A stretch of 64,000 nt of DNA from Sipunculus nudus. Taxonomy: Eukaryota; Annelida; Sipuncula; Golfingiida; Sipunculidae. A program made the translations under genes and the position numbers. The number at the start of each line of letters is the position of its first letter. Within the stretch, counting starts at the first letter, position 1. Where the stretch lies: positions 60,208,019 through 60,272,018 of the forward strand of contig CM049306.1 in assembly GCA_026874595.1 (NCBI GenBank), given 5' to 3'. Below, piece by piece: positions 1 to 12,600 of the stretch. The notes under the pieces were generated by a model. It saw only the letters and a list, made by a program, of their open reading frames with translations. It did no database searches and was not told the DNA's origin.

Positions 1-598
1 ACTGTTTCTGTATTTTGTTGTAACAGCAGAGTCTGCTTACCAGAGATGAAATATCATTAATAGTGATGAAGCATTACAGCTTTTCTGAGGAATATTTACC
101 TTTTATCACTTCCAGTTTCCTGCTGTGCCACTATAAACAAGTGATCAGATAATACTAAACTGACCTGTTCTGGTCCGGTGATTATCTAGTCATAAGTTAT
201 GCGTATTGTTTTAGCATTCAGTGTACCTGAGTTGCTTTGCTTGGCTGATGTGCTTGGACCAGCTGTTATGTAATTTGTGACAATTGGATCTTGATTACTC
301 AAGACACTTCACTTGACAGAATAAGCATTAGCCATAAGGCAGCAAACTACACCATATAGACTCTGCTGGTCATTTATGATTAAACATTTAAACGCTATTT
401 TTGTTGACTTTGCTTTTGATAGGGGATTCTAAAAAATATGAACAATTTCAGATGAAATTGAGATAGAAATTGATTTGAGAAACCTTTTATTTGTTATGCA
501 TAAATAAGGTTACCTGTAATGTTCTTCTTATAGCACCAGATGTATTATATTATATCAATACATATAAAACAACTTTTTTTATATTAATTTTCGAGCAG

Positions 599-688
599 GA
601 AGGTGAAGATTCCAGCCCAAGCCAAGGGCCAGCACCAGGAGGAGACACACCATCAAGGGGGCCTGGCAGACCCAGAAAATATCCCGTG
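599..688 (+). CDS. AT-hook exon 1 (of those in window)
   Basis: Thirty codons open in phase 0, preceded by a TTTTCGAGCAG acceptor and followed by a GTAAGA donor. A Ser/Gly/Pro-rich stretch (EGEDSSPSQGPAPGGDTPS) leads into the hook RGPGRPRK. The gene must continue upstream, because the exon has no start codon and enters in phase 0. No further hook-like exon is visible in bases 1-598. Confidence 0.8.
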
Positions 689-3600
689 GTAAGATAAAAC
701 CTCCAGGAAATGTAATACATGATTTACTGACAATTTAAATATTTCTTCTTATTAAAGATAAGGGGCAGATGTAGGATTTTTGGATGGGAGTTTACCATTT
801 ACAATGGGGAATAAATAGCCTGGAAAAGGTCCACTATTCCTTGAGGAAAGGAGGGGGAGAAGGGTTCACATGTAAAACTATGGGGAAACAGTGCAAAAAT
901 GTTACATTTACATGTAAGGGCCTCAGGGGGTTGGAGAGGTGTAATGTCCTATTGGTGTGCACCCGGTGAGACGCATCCCGATAAGACGTACGTCCCAACG
1001 GACCATGCGATAAAACGCAGGGCGGCAGGACGCACTATATAAACAATGACGAGTGGCCGGTAGGACGCACTTCATAAACATTGCCCGTCACCAATTAGGC
1101 GTGTCGTGCTGCGGGACCCGGCGTGTTCACCTCATGCCTGTCTACGTCTCTCTTTCAAAAGTGTATTTTTATGACTAAAACTACGCTAAACGAACCCTGC
1201 GTGTATACTTTCTGCCCGTCTACGTCTCCCTTTCATAAGTGTATTTTTTATGACTAAAACTACGCTAAACGAACCCTGCGTGTATACTTTCTGCCCGTCT
1301 ACGTCTCTCTTTCATAAGTGTATTTTTTATGGCTAAAACTACGCTAAACGAACCCTGCATGTATACATCCTGCCCAGATACGTCTCTCTTTTATAAGTGT
1401 ATTTTTTATGACTAAAACTACGCTAAACGAACCCTCCTGAGTAACACCTATGATCGTCACCACAGCTGAGTCTGTGAGTTCATCTGGAGTCAATCAGTAG
1501 TAAGCCACAAACATTAATTATAAGTCATTAATTATAATTCCCTTCCTTCTTCGCTCCTTCCATCCTTCTTTCTTCCCTTCGTTACCTGATTCTTTCTTTC
1601 AGTCTTTCTTTCTTTCAGTCTTTCTTTCAGTCTTTCTTTCTTTCAGTCTTTCTTTCAGTTTTTCTTTCTCTTTTTTCTTTCTTTCAGTTTTTCCTTCATT
1701 CTTCCCTTCTTTACATGATTAATTACTTCTTTCTTTCTTTCTTTTTTTTCTTTCTTTCTTTCTTTCTTTCAGTTTTTCTTTCTTTCAGCCTTTCTTTCTT
1801 TCAGTCTTTCTTTCTTTCAGTCTTTCCTTCATCCTTCCATTCGTTACATGATTCTTTCTTTTTTTCTTTCTTTCATTCTTTCTTTCAGTCTTTTTGTTTT
1901 CTTTCTTTCATTCTTCCTTTCTGTCTTTCTTTCTTTCTTTCAGTCTTTCTTTCTTTCTTTCAATCATTTTTTCTTTCAGCCTTTCTTTCTTTCAGTCTTT
2001 CTATCTTTCTTTCAGTCTTTCCTTCATCCTTCCCTTCGTTACATGTTTCTTTCTTTCTTTCTTTCAGTCTTTCAGTCTTTTTTTCCTCTTCCGGTCTTTC
2101 TTTCAGTTCTTCTTTTTTTCTTTCTTTCAGTCTTTCTTTCTTTCAGTTTTTCTTTCTGTCAGTCTTTCCGTATATCCTTCATTCTTCCTTTTGTCTTCTG
2201 GTTTTACATTAAGTTTACGGTTGGTTGATCGAAGATGGGTATTCATTAGCGGTTCTTTATTGACTCAATTAGCGGTTAGTAGGAACTCAAAGGTATAATT
2301 GTTATTCGTCATTCACTATTCAGCAGTTTCAACACATAGACTGACCCGTGAAATAAAAAAAAAAACACACACACACAATTTGAAGAGGAATCTTCAATCA
2401 GCAGGATAGTTTTTAACACTACGGTTTCAACATGCACACACATGCGAGAAATTAAATATACACATACAATTTGGAGAGATGTCGTTTTCAGGATAGTTTT
2501 ATTGTCTACACCAACTGCGGCACTTAATTTGTTCCAAAATAGGTCACCCGCCACCGACCGTACTTGCGCCAGAGCGGATGATACTAACTGAATACTACGC
2601 ACAGGTAGTATTTTCATGTTAACAAAATAACAACCAACCTCATTTTTTATTCTATAAAGTTATTTTTTCTCATAAAATTGTTGTCTATTTATAATGTTTT
2701 TTATTCGGAATGTGGTCCTGTCAGAAGTTGAATATAATCAAAATATGTAAATATTTATTCTTTCCTTAATACATTAAGTACGTGTAAGAGATCAATATAA
2801 ATGATTCATCATCCAGAGACCCTTGATCGACATTTTTGTCCGTTAATTAAAGGTTCATCCTTTGAACTGTACGAGTGGCCATGTCGGGTGAATGGTTTCT
2901 CGTGACTGCGTTTATACTGCGGCTTCGCTGGTCTCTGGTGAGCAGTTCGTTCATGTTTGAGCAGACGTAATATGTTCTCACGACATGATATACATACTTA
3001 TAATAGTGAAAATTATAACAGGAATATGGAAAATAAAGTAAGATGTTACACGTTAAACCTATAATGATCAGTCATTTAAACCTCTGGTTAGGCCAATAAA
3101 TTGGAGAACGCTGATGGGTCAACCATACCCGGAGTTTATCACTATTGAGGGATGGTCATACTTTAAGCCAAAATAATGCTCTAATTAACAATAAAATTAC
3201 TAAATATTTTGTCAAACTTCAGTTAAGGAACACAACGATATAAGTGCATGAGGGTAATATAGTAATAATGGATAACACAGACATACTAGGCATTAACGTG
3301 TGCTGATTTGACATATGATGGATCGATCACAGAGCTTAATGATTTCCCAAAGTGACCCAAGAGAGGGTTTACTAACGAAAGTATAATTAACTATTCTTAC
3401 TTAGTCTTTCTGTTTTAGTAAGTGTAAAGTTTAGACAGTCAGACAAGTGATACATGTACTCTTATTTTAACAATACGTCCTATCGGGATACGCTTCAGTG
3501 GGTACGTCCCGGCGGCCTACGTCCCAAAAATCTGCGTCTCACCGGCCTGTAGTTGTCCTATCTACCCCCCCCCCCCCCCCCACACACCTGGATCTGCCCC

Positions 3601-6600
3601 TGCAGTCTTATACCAAAAGTACATTTTTATTTTTGAGCATTAATTCAAAGAATATTATATTAGCCTTCAAAGGATTACATTAGGTTAAAGAAGTTTTTGC
3701 TTTCGGTGTTGAAGTAAAAGCCTGCTGCCCACTTGTGATTTCCCTGCAGTTTTTATCTGCTACTAGTCACAGACAATCAGTGATCCTCCGGCAGTCTGCG
3801 AGTGCTTGCAACTGGTGTTCAGCGATCAGTCGCAGAATCAAGATCATGGAGTTTCCTGCGTTGTTTATGGAATTTTGAGATGATGAAGTTGTGTAAATAC
3901 AAATACAATTTATAAAAAACACTATCAAAATATCAGCACATATCACCAGATCAGCCCAATACCACACCTGTCTCTTCACATGCTCCTATTTTCAGGTTTT
4001 TGTTACAGTATTCAGGGTAAGTCTGGTTGTATGGACACAGTGTTTCATTCCACATCGCCATCATCTTACTTTTCAGGTGAAAAAAACAAACGCTGTCTTG
4101 GGGCAACACCACATTTCACACCTTCAAGCTTGGTCTGCGAATAGTCACCAACTGGTCCCCTGACCAAAATTCTCGCAACCAATTGGATGATGATCGATCT
4201 CAAATCACATAGCAAGGAATCACAGATGATTGCAACGGTGGCAAGGATTCACAAGTAAATCACAAAGTTTACTGACATGCCAGAAATTGTGCAATCATCT
4301 GCAATTGGTGGTCACAAGCAGCGTTGCAGGGCTGGTCACATGTGATTATAAGCAGTGACCAGTTGCAGATCCCTTGCAATTTTAGTTGTATTGCGTCTCA
4401 GCCAAATCACCAGTGGGCAGCAGGCTCAAGGTCCAAATGAATTTTAATGGGTGTTGTTTATTAATAACAGCTGCACAGGTCATGGATTGGTCTATTTGAA
4501 TGTATATTATGTGCACATTATTTAATATGTCCTCAGGACCCTGGAGAAGGCACAAGTTCAGGCACATTGCTAAGCCTGGCTGGAAGAGGACCAGGGAGAC
4601 CCAGGAAATTTTCTGTGGTCAGTTCACTGTGTGGCTTAATCCTTCAGTGAATTCTGTGCTTTGGTGCTGCATGATGTATATATTTGCACATATACTTTTT
4701 TAAAGGATTAGTTTGCCTTGTGCATGGTTCTTCCATATATTATGTAATATTTCCCCAGGGTATTCATCTTCTTTTCTGCTTTACAGGGATTATTCTGTCT
4801 GAAAAAAAACTATAGTCAGCTTAAAGGGGTGGAGTTTATTTGTGTTCCTCTTCTATATAATACATATTTTGCATGTGTATGGTTTCCTCATTGTCACAGA
4901 TACAATGCATGTATACAAAAAAAGTAGTCTTTGAGCTCTGATGTTTGAAACATTTGGCTCCTAAAGAAGCTTTATTTGAGAAGCTGTTCATCATGCAGAA
5001 TACTTAATACTTGTCCCATTCAGTTTTTGTACACCAGATAAACAAACATAAATGGGGGATTATTTTCTTAGAACCCTAGCATGTTTAGCCAAGTCTGTAG
5101 TAGATGAAATGTTTTAACTATTACAGTCCAAGCATCACATAGGAAGCACAGTAGTTTTGGTTATTCGAAAATTCATAATTTTCCATCAAGTGTTCCAGCT
5201 TGATTTTTGGCCCACTGGAAGCCTTTATTTCTGTTAGTGTACCTGTCACTTTCTCCACAGACAACTAATTTGAACAGTTTAAGTGCCATAGAGGCAGTTC
5301 AAATTTACAATCTGGTTTATGTGTACATGTAGGCCTTCAAAACCTTAGAGTGTAAATCAAGTGACTGCAGAGAGTATTTCACGATAGTGTTGCTGATTAA
5401 CATTAAAATAAACTAAAAAAAAAAAACAAATAATGTTTATGTTTCTAAATTTTTTACATTAGCAAAACTAAAACATAAAACTCTGTTTATCAATTGATCA
5501 GTAGACCCAAAGGTTTTGATAGCAAAACTTCACTTTCCATTCATTCACAGGACTTTCACAAATGAACCGCAAGGTTTTCCAGACTCTCCAAACCTTTAGT
5601 GTTTTAAAATCTCTTGATATTCATTAGTTTTCTTAAATTTGTTTTTCTCATCAGGACAGTGAGGATGGCCGTCCAAGAGGTCCAGGTAGACCCAGGAAAA
5701 CACCTATGGTAAGAATACTAAAATAATATACCGTGGTCCCTGGTTTGAGGGACCATGTGCTCCTTGCACAGAAAGTTTACAGTTGAAATGAACTTTGATT
5801 CATTAAAAATTCACTTTTTCAGCACCAGTTGACCACTACATACACATAAGCAAGTGATGATAATCTCACAAAGACATTTGCTAGGATTGTTAGTGATTAC
5901 AGTCGGTGATAGATGGCACCGTTAGTGGTATCACCATGCAAAGCATATTATGGCTTTTCAGCTGATTTACAAATTACCAGGACATTTTACTGCCAAATTG
6001 ACTGACATTGACATAAACTTACATTTTTATATGGGAAACAATCAATGAAAATCACATATTAAAATCAGTAACATTTATTTAAGAATTTAATGTAGCATTA
6101 TTAAACTTAAAAACAGATGTTTTTGATAATATGGTAAATACTTTGATATCACTGAGTCATTGCCGTCCTTGGTCATTTCTGACTTGTGAATCTGTAACTA
6201 GAAGTAAATGGTGGGCATTTTTCATGTCCCTAAACTAAACTGCTACTGACTTACTTACCTGTTTTCTTTGGCAGAAAGGGTGGTCTCTCAAAGCAGGGGC
6301 AACTGTAAATAGATTTGCTGAAAATAAAGACTTTTTATTTAATAAATCAACGATCTTTTTCCTAAAAATTGTTCATATGTGTGAGACCTCTGGTCCTGAA
6401 AGTGCTGAAATAGTTTAGTTCTAACAAACTTACCAGGAAATGGATCTAGGAAGTTAGTTCCTAACCTATTGACTAACAAAGTGTGCATTTAACTTTGGAA
6501 TTAGAATGTTAAATTATTGTGAGAAAATTATCCAGTTTTTGTTTTTCAAAAGAAATAAACAATGATACCTTTAAATTTGGATAAAACCATCTTTCCTTCA

Positions 6601-9600
6601 GTGTTTGACCAGTGTATACTCATGTCATATTAATTGGTTATACACCTGTTATACACACATCCCCAGGATCCAGGAGAAGGCACAAGTTCAGGCACATTGT
6701 TCAGCCTGGCGAGACGAGGACCAGGGAGACCCAGGAAGTCTTCTGTGGTCAGTCAGCTGTGTGGTTTTAACTAGATTTTCTCAATTTACTTTGTGCCTTG
6801 GTACTGCATGCTGCCACTATGTGCCTAAGTACTTCATGGGCCCACTGTGTGCCTTGTAATCAGTACGACACACTGCCAAAGTGTTCCACAGCAATGCATG
6901 TTCCTACAGTGTGCCTTATCACTTCATGCTCCCACTGTGTGCACCAGCACTGCATTCTGCCTGTGTGTGCCTCATCACTGCATAATTCCCACTGTGTGCC
7001 TCAGGACTACATGTTCCCTCTGTGTGGCTCAGTACTGCATGTTCCTACTGTGCCTCACAACTACATGCTCCTACTATGTGCACTGGATGAGCATGCGGCA
7101 TGTTCATGTGTGCCTCAGTGCTACATGCTCCCACTGTATGCATCAGCACTACATGCTCTTTTTGTGTGCCCTGATAGAGCATGGTGTCACCTGGTGCCTC
7201 AGGACTACATGCTCTTTCTGTGTGCCTCAGCACTACATGCTCTTTTTGTGTTCCCTGATAGAGCATGCTGTCAGTGAGTGCCTCAGAGCTACGTGCTCCC
7301 ACTGTATGCCTCAGCACTACATCCTCTTTCTATGTGCCCTGATAGAGCATGCTGTCAGTGTGTGCCTCAGGACTACATGCTCCCACTGTGTGCCTCAGGA
7401 CCACATGCTCTTTCTTTGTGCCCTGATAGAGCATGCCGTCAGTGTGTGCCTATGGACCACATGCTCTTTCTTTGTGCCCTGATAGAGCATACCGTCAGTG
7501 TGTGCCTCAGGACCACATGCTCTTTCTTTGTGCCCTGATAGAGCATGCCGTCAGTGTGTGCCTCAGGACCACATGCTCTTTCTTTGTGCCCTGATAGAGC
7601 ATGCCGTCAGTGTGTGCCTCAGGACCACATCCTCTTTCTTTGTGCCCTGATAGAGCATGCCGTCAGTGTGTGCCTCAGGACCACATGCTTTTTCTTTGTG
7701 CCCTGATAGAGCATGCCGTCAGTGTGTGCCTCAGGACCACATGCTCTTTCTTTGTGCCCTGATAGAGCATGCCGTCAGTGTGTGCCTAAGGACCACATGC
7801 TCTTTCTTTGTGCCCTGATAGAGCATGCCATCAGTGTGTGCCTCAGGACCACATGCTTTTTCTTTGTGCCCTGAAAGAGCATGCCGTCAGTGTGCCTCAG
7901 GACCACATGCTTTTTCTTTGTGCCCTGAAAGAGCATGCCGTCAGTGTGTGCCTCAGGACCACATGCTCTTTCTTTGTGCCCTGATAGAGCATGCCTTCAG
8001 TGTGTGCCTCAGGACCACATCCTCTTTCTTTGTGCCCTGAAAGAGCATGCCGTCAGTGTGTGCCTCAGGACCACATGCTCTTTCTTTGTGCCCTGAAAGA
8101 GCATGCCGTCAGTGTGTGCCTCAGGACCACATGCTCTTTCTTTGTGCCCTGATAGAGCATGCCGTCAGTGTGTGCCTCAGGACCACATGCTTTTTCTTTG
8201 TGCCCTGAAAGAGCATGCCGTCAGGGTGCCTCAGGACCACATGCTTTTTCTTTGTGCCCTGAAAGAGCATGCCGTCAGTGTGTGCCTCAGGACCACATGC
8301 TCTTTCTTTGTGCCCTGATAGAGCATGCCATCAGTGTGTGCCTCAGGACCACATCCTCTTTCTTTGTGCCCTGATAGAGCATGCCATCAGTGTGTGCCTC
8401 AGGACCACATCCTCTTTCTTTGTGCCCTGAAAGAGCATGCCGTCAGTGTGTGCCTCAGGACCACATGCTCTTTCTTTGTGCCCTGAAAGAGCATGCCGTC
8501 AGTGTGTGCCTCAGGACCACATGCTCTTTCTTTGTGCCCTGATAGAGCATGCCGTCAGTGTGTGCCTCAGGACCACATGCTTTTTCTTTGTGCCCTGAAA
8601 GAGCATGCCGTCAGGGTGCCTCAGGACCACATGCTTTTTCTTTGTGCCCTGAAAGAGCATGCCGTCAGTGTGTGCCTCAGGACCACATGCTCTTTCTTTG
8701 TGCCCTGATAGAGCATGCCATCAGTGTGTGCCTCAGGACCACATCCTCTTTCTTTGTGCCCTGAAAGAGCATGCCTTCAGTGTGTGCCTCAGGACCACAT
8801 GCTCTTTCTTTGTGCCCTGAAAGAGCATGCCGTCAGTGTGTGCCTCAGGACCACATGTTCTTTCTTTGTGCCCTGATAGAGCATGCCGTCAGTGTGTGCC
8901 GCAGGACCACATGCTCTTTTTTTTTGCCCTGATAGAGCATGCCGTCAGTGTGTGCCTCAGGACCACATGCTCTTTCTTTGTGCCCTGATAGAGCATGCCG
9001 TCAGTGTGTGCCTCAGGACCACATGCTCTTTCTTTGTGCCCTGATAGAGCATGCCGTCAGTGTGTGCCTCAGGACCACATCCTCTTTCTTTGTGCCCTGA
9101 TAGAGCATGCCGTCAGTGTGTGCCTCAGGACCACATGCTCTTTCTTTGTGCCCTGATAGAGCATGCCGTCAGTGTGTGCCTCAGGACCACATGCTCTTTC
9201 TTTGTGCCCTGATAGAGCATGCCGTCAGTGTGTGCCTCAGGACCACATGCTCTTTCTTTGTGCCCTGATAGAGCATGCAGTCAGTGTGTGCCTAAGGACC
9301 ACATGCTCTTTCTTTGTGCCCTGATAGAGCATGCCGTCAGTGTGTGCCTCAGGACCACATGCTCTTTCTTTGTGCCCTGATAGAGCATGCCGTCAGTGTG
9401 TGCCTCAGGACCACATGCTCTTTCTTTGTGCCCTGATAGAGCATGCCGTCAGTGTGTGCCTCAGGACCACATGCTCTTTCTTTGTGCCCTGATAGAGCAT
9501 GCAGTCAGTGTGTGCCTCAGGACTACATGCTCCCACTGTTTGCCTCAGGACCACATGCTCTTTCTTTGTGCCCTGATAGAGCATGCCGTCAGTGTGTGCC

Positions 9601-12600
9601 TAAGGACCACATGCTCTTTCTTTGTGCCCTGATAGAGCATGCCGTCAGTATGTGCCTCAGGACCACATGCTCTTTCTTTGTGCCCTGATATAGCATGCCG
9701 TCAGTGTGTGCCTCAGCACTACATCCTCTTTCTGTGTGCCCTGATGTGCATGCTTTCAAGGTGTGCCTCAGTGCTATATTCTCCCATTGTGTACCATAGT
9801 ACTACATGCTCCTACTTTGTGCCTCAGTACAACATGCTCCCAGTGTGTGCCTTAGTACTACCTGTTCTCACTGTGTGCCTCAGTAATACATGTTCTCACT
9901 TTTTGCCTCAGTACTACTCTGTAGGGAGAGTTGTCTTTATATAAAAGCACCTTGTAAGGAGAGTTGTCTTGATTTGATAGCGCACTATAAGGTGAGTTGC
10001 CTGAAATAATAGCATTCTGTAGGGAGATTCATACGGATATAAAAGCACTCTTTAAGGAGAGTAGTTTTGGTATAACAGCACTCTGTAAGGAGAGTTGTCT
10101 TGATATAATGGCACTCTGTAAGGAGAGTTGTTTTGAAATAACAGCTCTCTGTAAGAAGAGTTGTCTTGATATAATAGCACTCTATTGGGAGAGTTGTCTG
10201 GATATAATAATGTCTGGATGTTTATGATGCTCTGCATTGTAAAGAGTTTGTTTGTTTACATTTTTTAGAGGAGAGCTTTATGTATTCCAAAGCACTTTGT
10301 GATATTTATAGATGCAGTGGTCATATAGGAAAGGCCTCTTGCACTGAGCACTTCTACTTATGCATGCAAATAAAGCTCTGTTTTGAGAATTGGATATCAC
10401 AGGTTAAGACCATATAAATATCAAAGTTACAAACAGGTTCATAAACATTCTGTTAATTTGATTCATTCATTATTATGTTGTGAGATTCCTGCTTCCAGAT
10501 GCAGGTTGATAGTTTGTCTATATTGGTATCTAGTAATTGATTATCGCCATAAATATTGCTATTCAAAGAACAATAAAAAATATTTTCTTCTGTGCTTAGT
10601 TTACCTAATTATCTGATGTGTATGAAACTGTGCCAAGTTCAATTTACTTGATTTAGATGATCCTCAGTATTAATATGTATTTATGGTTCATTACAGTTGA
10701 CAAATTCTGAAGAATCACCAAAAAGAAGGCCTGGAAGACCGAAAGGCAGTTTAAACAGAAAGAGAGATTATGGTGATGTTCCAGTAAGTGATAAATAACA
10801 GATTAGAACCACCCTTTGTACTTCGACTCTCCAGCCATCTGTCCATGACAGGGCACAAATCATAACCACTGGACCTTGAATCTTATAACACATGATCCAA
10901 AGAGGTCCTAGCTAAATCTCCGGGAAACCATAATTTTTTCATACCTTAGATTTCAGGTAAATGATCAAATAATGTTTCTCAGTTTTCAGCTGAAGAATTT
11001 TTTTTTGGGATAAACAGTGTTAGGATAAACAATATTCCACTGTTACAACTTTGATACATTCCATTTTTATATATTTTATCTTTCATTGTGACTTGCATAA
11101 ATCTTACATTCTTCACTACAGAATAATTAATATATATGCTGTGTGTTTCTTGTTATTCTAGGATTGTTATAGTCCGTTTCACCGCATGCTGTCCACCTGT
11201 TTTTTGTTGATGATTTTCTTAAAAGTTTATATTTTTCAATAATTTCCAAGAAAATAACATATAGAAGTGACAACCTAATATGGCAATTAAGAATTTACAG
11301 TAAATTTGCAGTTCATGTTTCACAACATTTTAGTCTCTTCACCATGATCTGGCAGATATGATGTGTCCCTCCATAAGAAGCCATCTTTGTTTTAGCTGGT
11401 TATATTTTTCAGAGTGTTTACATGAGATCATCCAATCAGCAGCTGTCAGCTGAGGCTGTTTTTGCATGTGACCAATGACCTTGACCGCCATAAATAGGTC
11501 TGATATGTTGTAAAATATAGACTGATTTCTCATATTTTCAAATAATTCTGTTTCTTAAATAAGGTGTAAGGTAGGTATTTATTTACCTTGTTGAAAATTA
11601 GGTCCTTTAATCCTAGACTCTCCACTATAATTGTTTCCCTTGAAATGTAACTAATAAAAAATTTCATAGCAAAAAACAGGTGGACATGAGGGGATGAAAC
11701 AGACTATATATAGTGGCCAGACATTACTTTCATTATAGCATTAAATCTTACATTCTTCACTACAGAATAATTAATATATGCTGTGTGTTTCTTGTTATTC
11801 TAGGATTGTTAGTGGCCAGACATTACTTTCATTAGAGCCCAGTGACATATCATGTTTTAACTAGGGATATATAATGAATATTATTCAGGAACATGTGAGA
11901 TGACCATCAGAGAGATCTCCTGTTATACAGGTGATACTGTGGTGGCTTCATATATTCGCATGGTTAATATTTTTGCGATTTTCAGTTTTTCATTGTTTTA
12001 CAAGGATTTCATTTTTGAGATCTCACCTAAAATGAACCTTCACAGAGCATATCCATTATTATGACTTAATTATATTAAAGCAAAAGGGTGCAAATAATGA
12101 TTTGGCAGGGATCCAAGTACTATTAAGTGAGCACTGAAAGAGTAGAAATTACTCTTCATTATAGGCAGATAATTTGAAAGATTTGACATCATATAAAGTA
12201 GCAATTTTTAGCTCAGCTGACTATAAGTCATCTGAGCTATAGTCATGGTCCATTGTCCGTCGTCTGTCCGTCCGTCCATCCGTCTGTCCGTCCATAGATG
12301 TGGCACGTTTTGAAACCGTAAGACCTAGGAATCCGAAATCGGCATAATGTTAGATGTCCCCAAGATCTACTACCAAGCCGAAAACTGGGTCTTTTTGACT
12401 TCATTCCTTTGAGAAATTAAGGAAAAACCTCAATTTTTTATTAAAAACCTATTTTCACACTTCAGGACTGCCTAATATCAAAACCACTCACCTTTTTTTC
12501 CCTAATATTTACCATAAATATTCCTCTATATAGTTCCTATGTACATGCCAGAAATTAGGTCTGTATTGTATAATTAAAAAAAGTTATAGGCTCAAACATA

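Larger units (their letters stand above)
963..3545. mobile_element. 2.6-kb DNA element with 13-bp TIRs
   Basis: CCGGTGAGACGCA at 963-975 is mirrored exactly by TGCGTCTCACCGG at 3533-3545. Both ends continue with GGGA/TCCC and TACGTCCC subterminal motifs. Between them are a 78-79-bp tandem array (1137-1436) and a TTTC-rich tract (1545-2190). No transposase frame is seen, so it is probably non-autonomous. No target duplication is obvious. It lies in the first visible intron of the AT-hook gene. Confidence 0.65.

Noticed and set aside
1715..2298. Overlapping Ser/Phe/Leu-rich open frames
   Set aside because: They are translations of the TTTC microsatellite in all three frames; no splice or start context.
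6605..9944. Many Cys/His-rich open frames (CALIEHAVSVCLRTTCS type) that look like zinc-finger repeats
   Set aside because: They come from the 56-bp array. The period is not a multiple of three, identical DNA is read in shifting frames, and no frame is favoured.
9997..10237. Open frames on both strands over the 33-bp array
   Set aside because: The period is a multiple of three, so stops are simply absent from some frames; no other coding sign.
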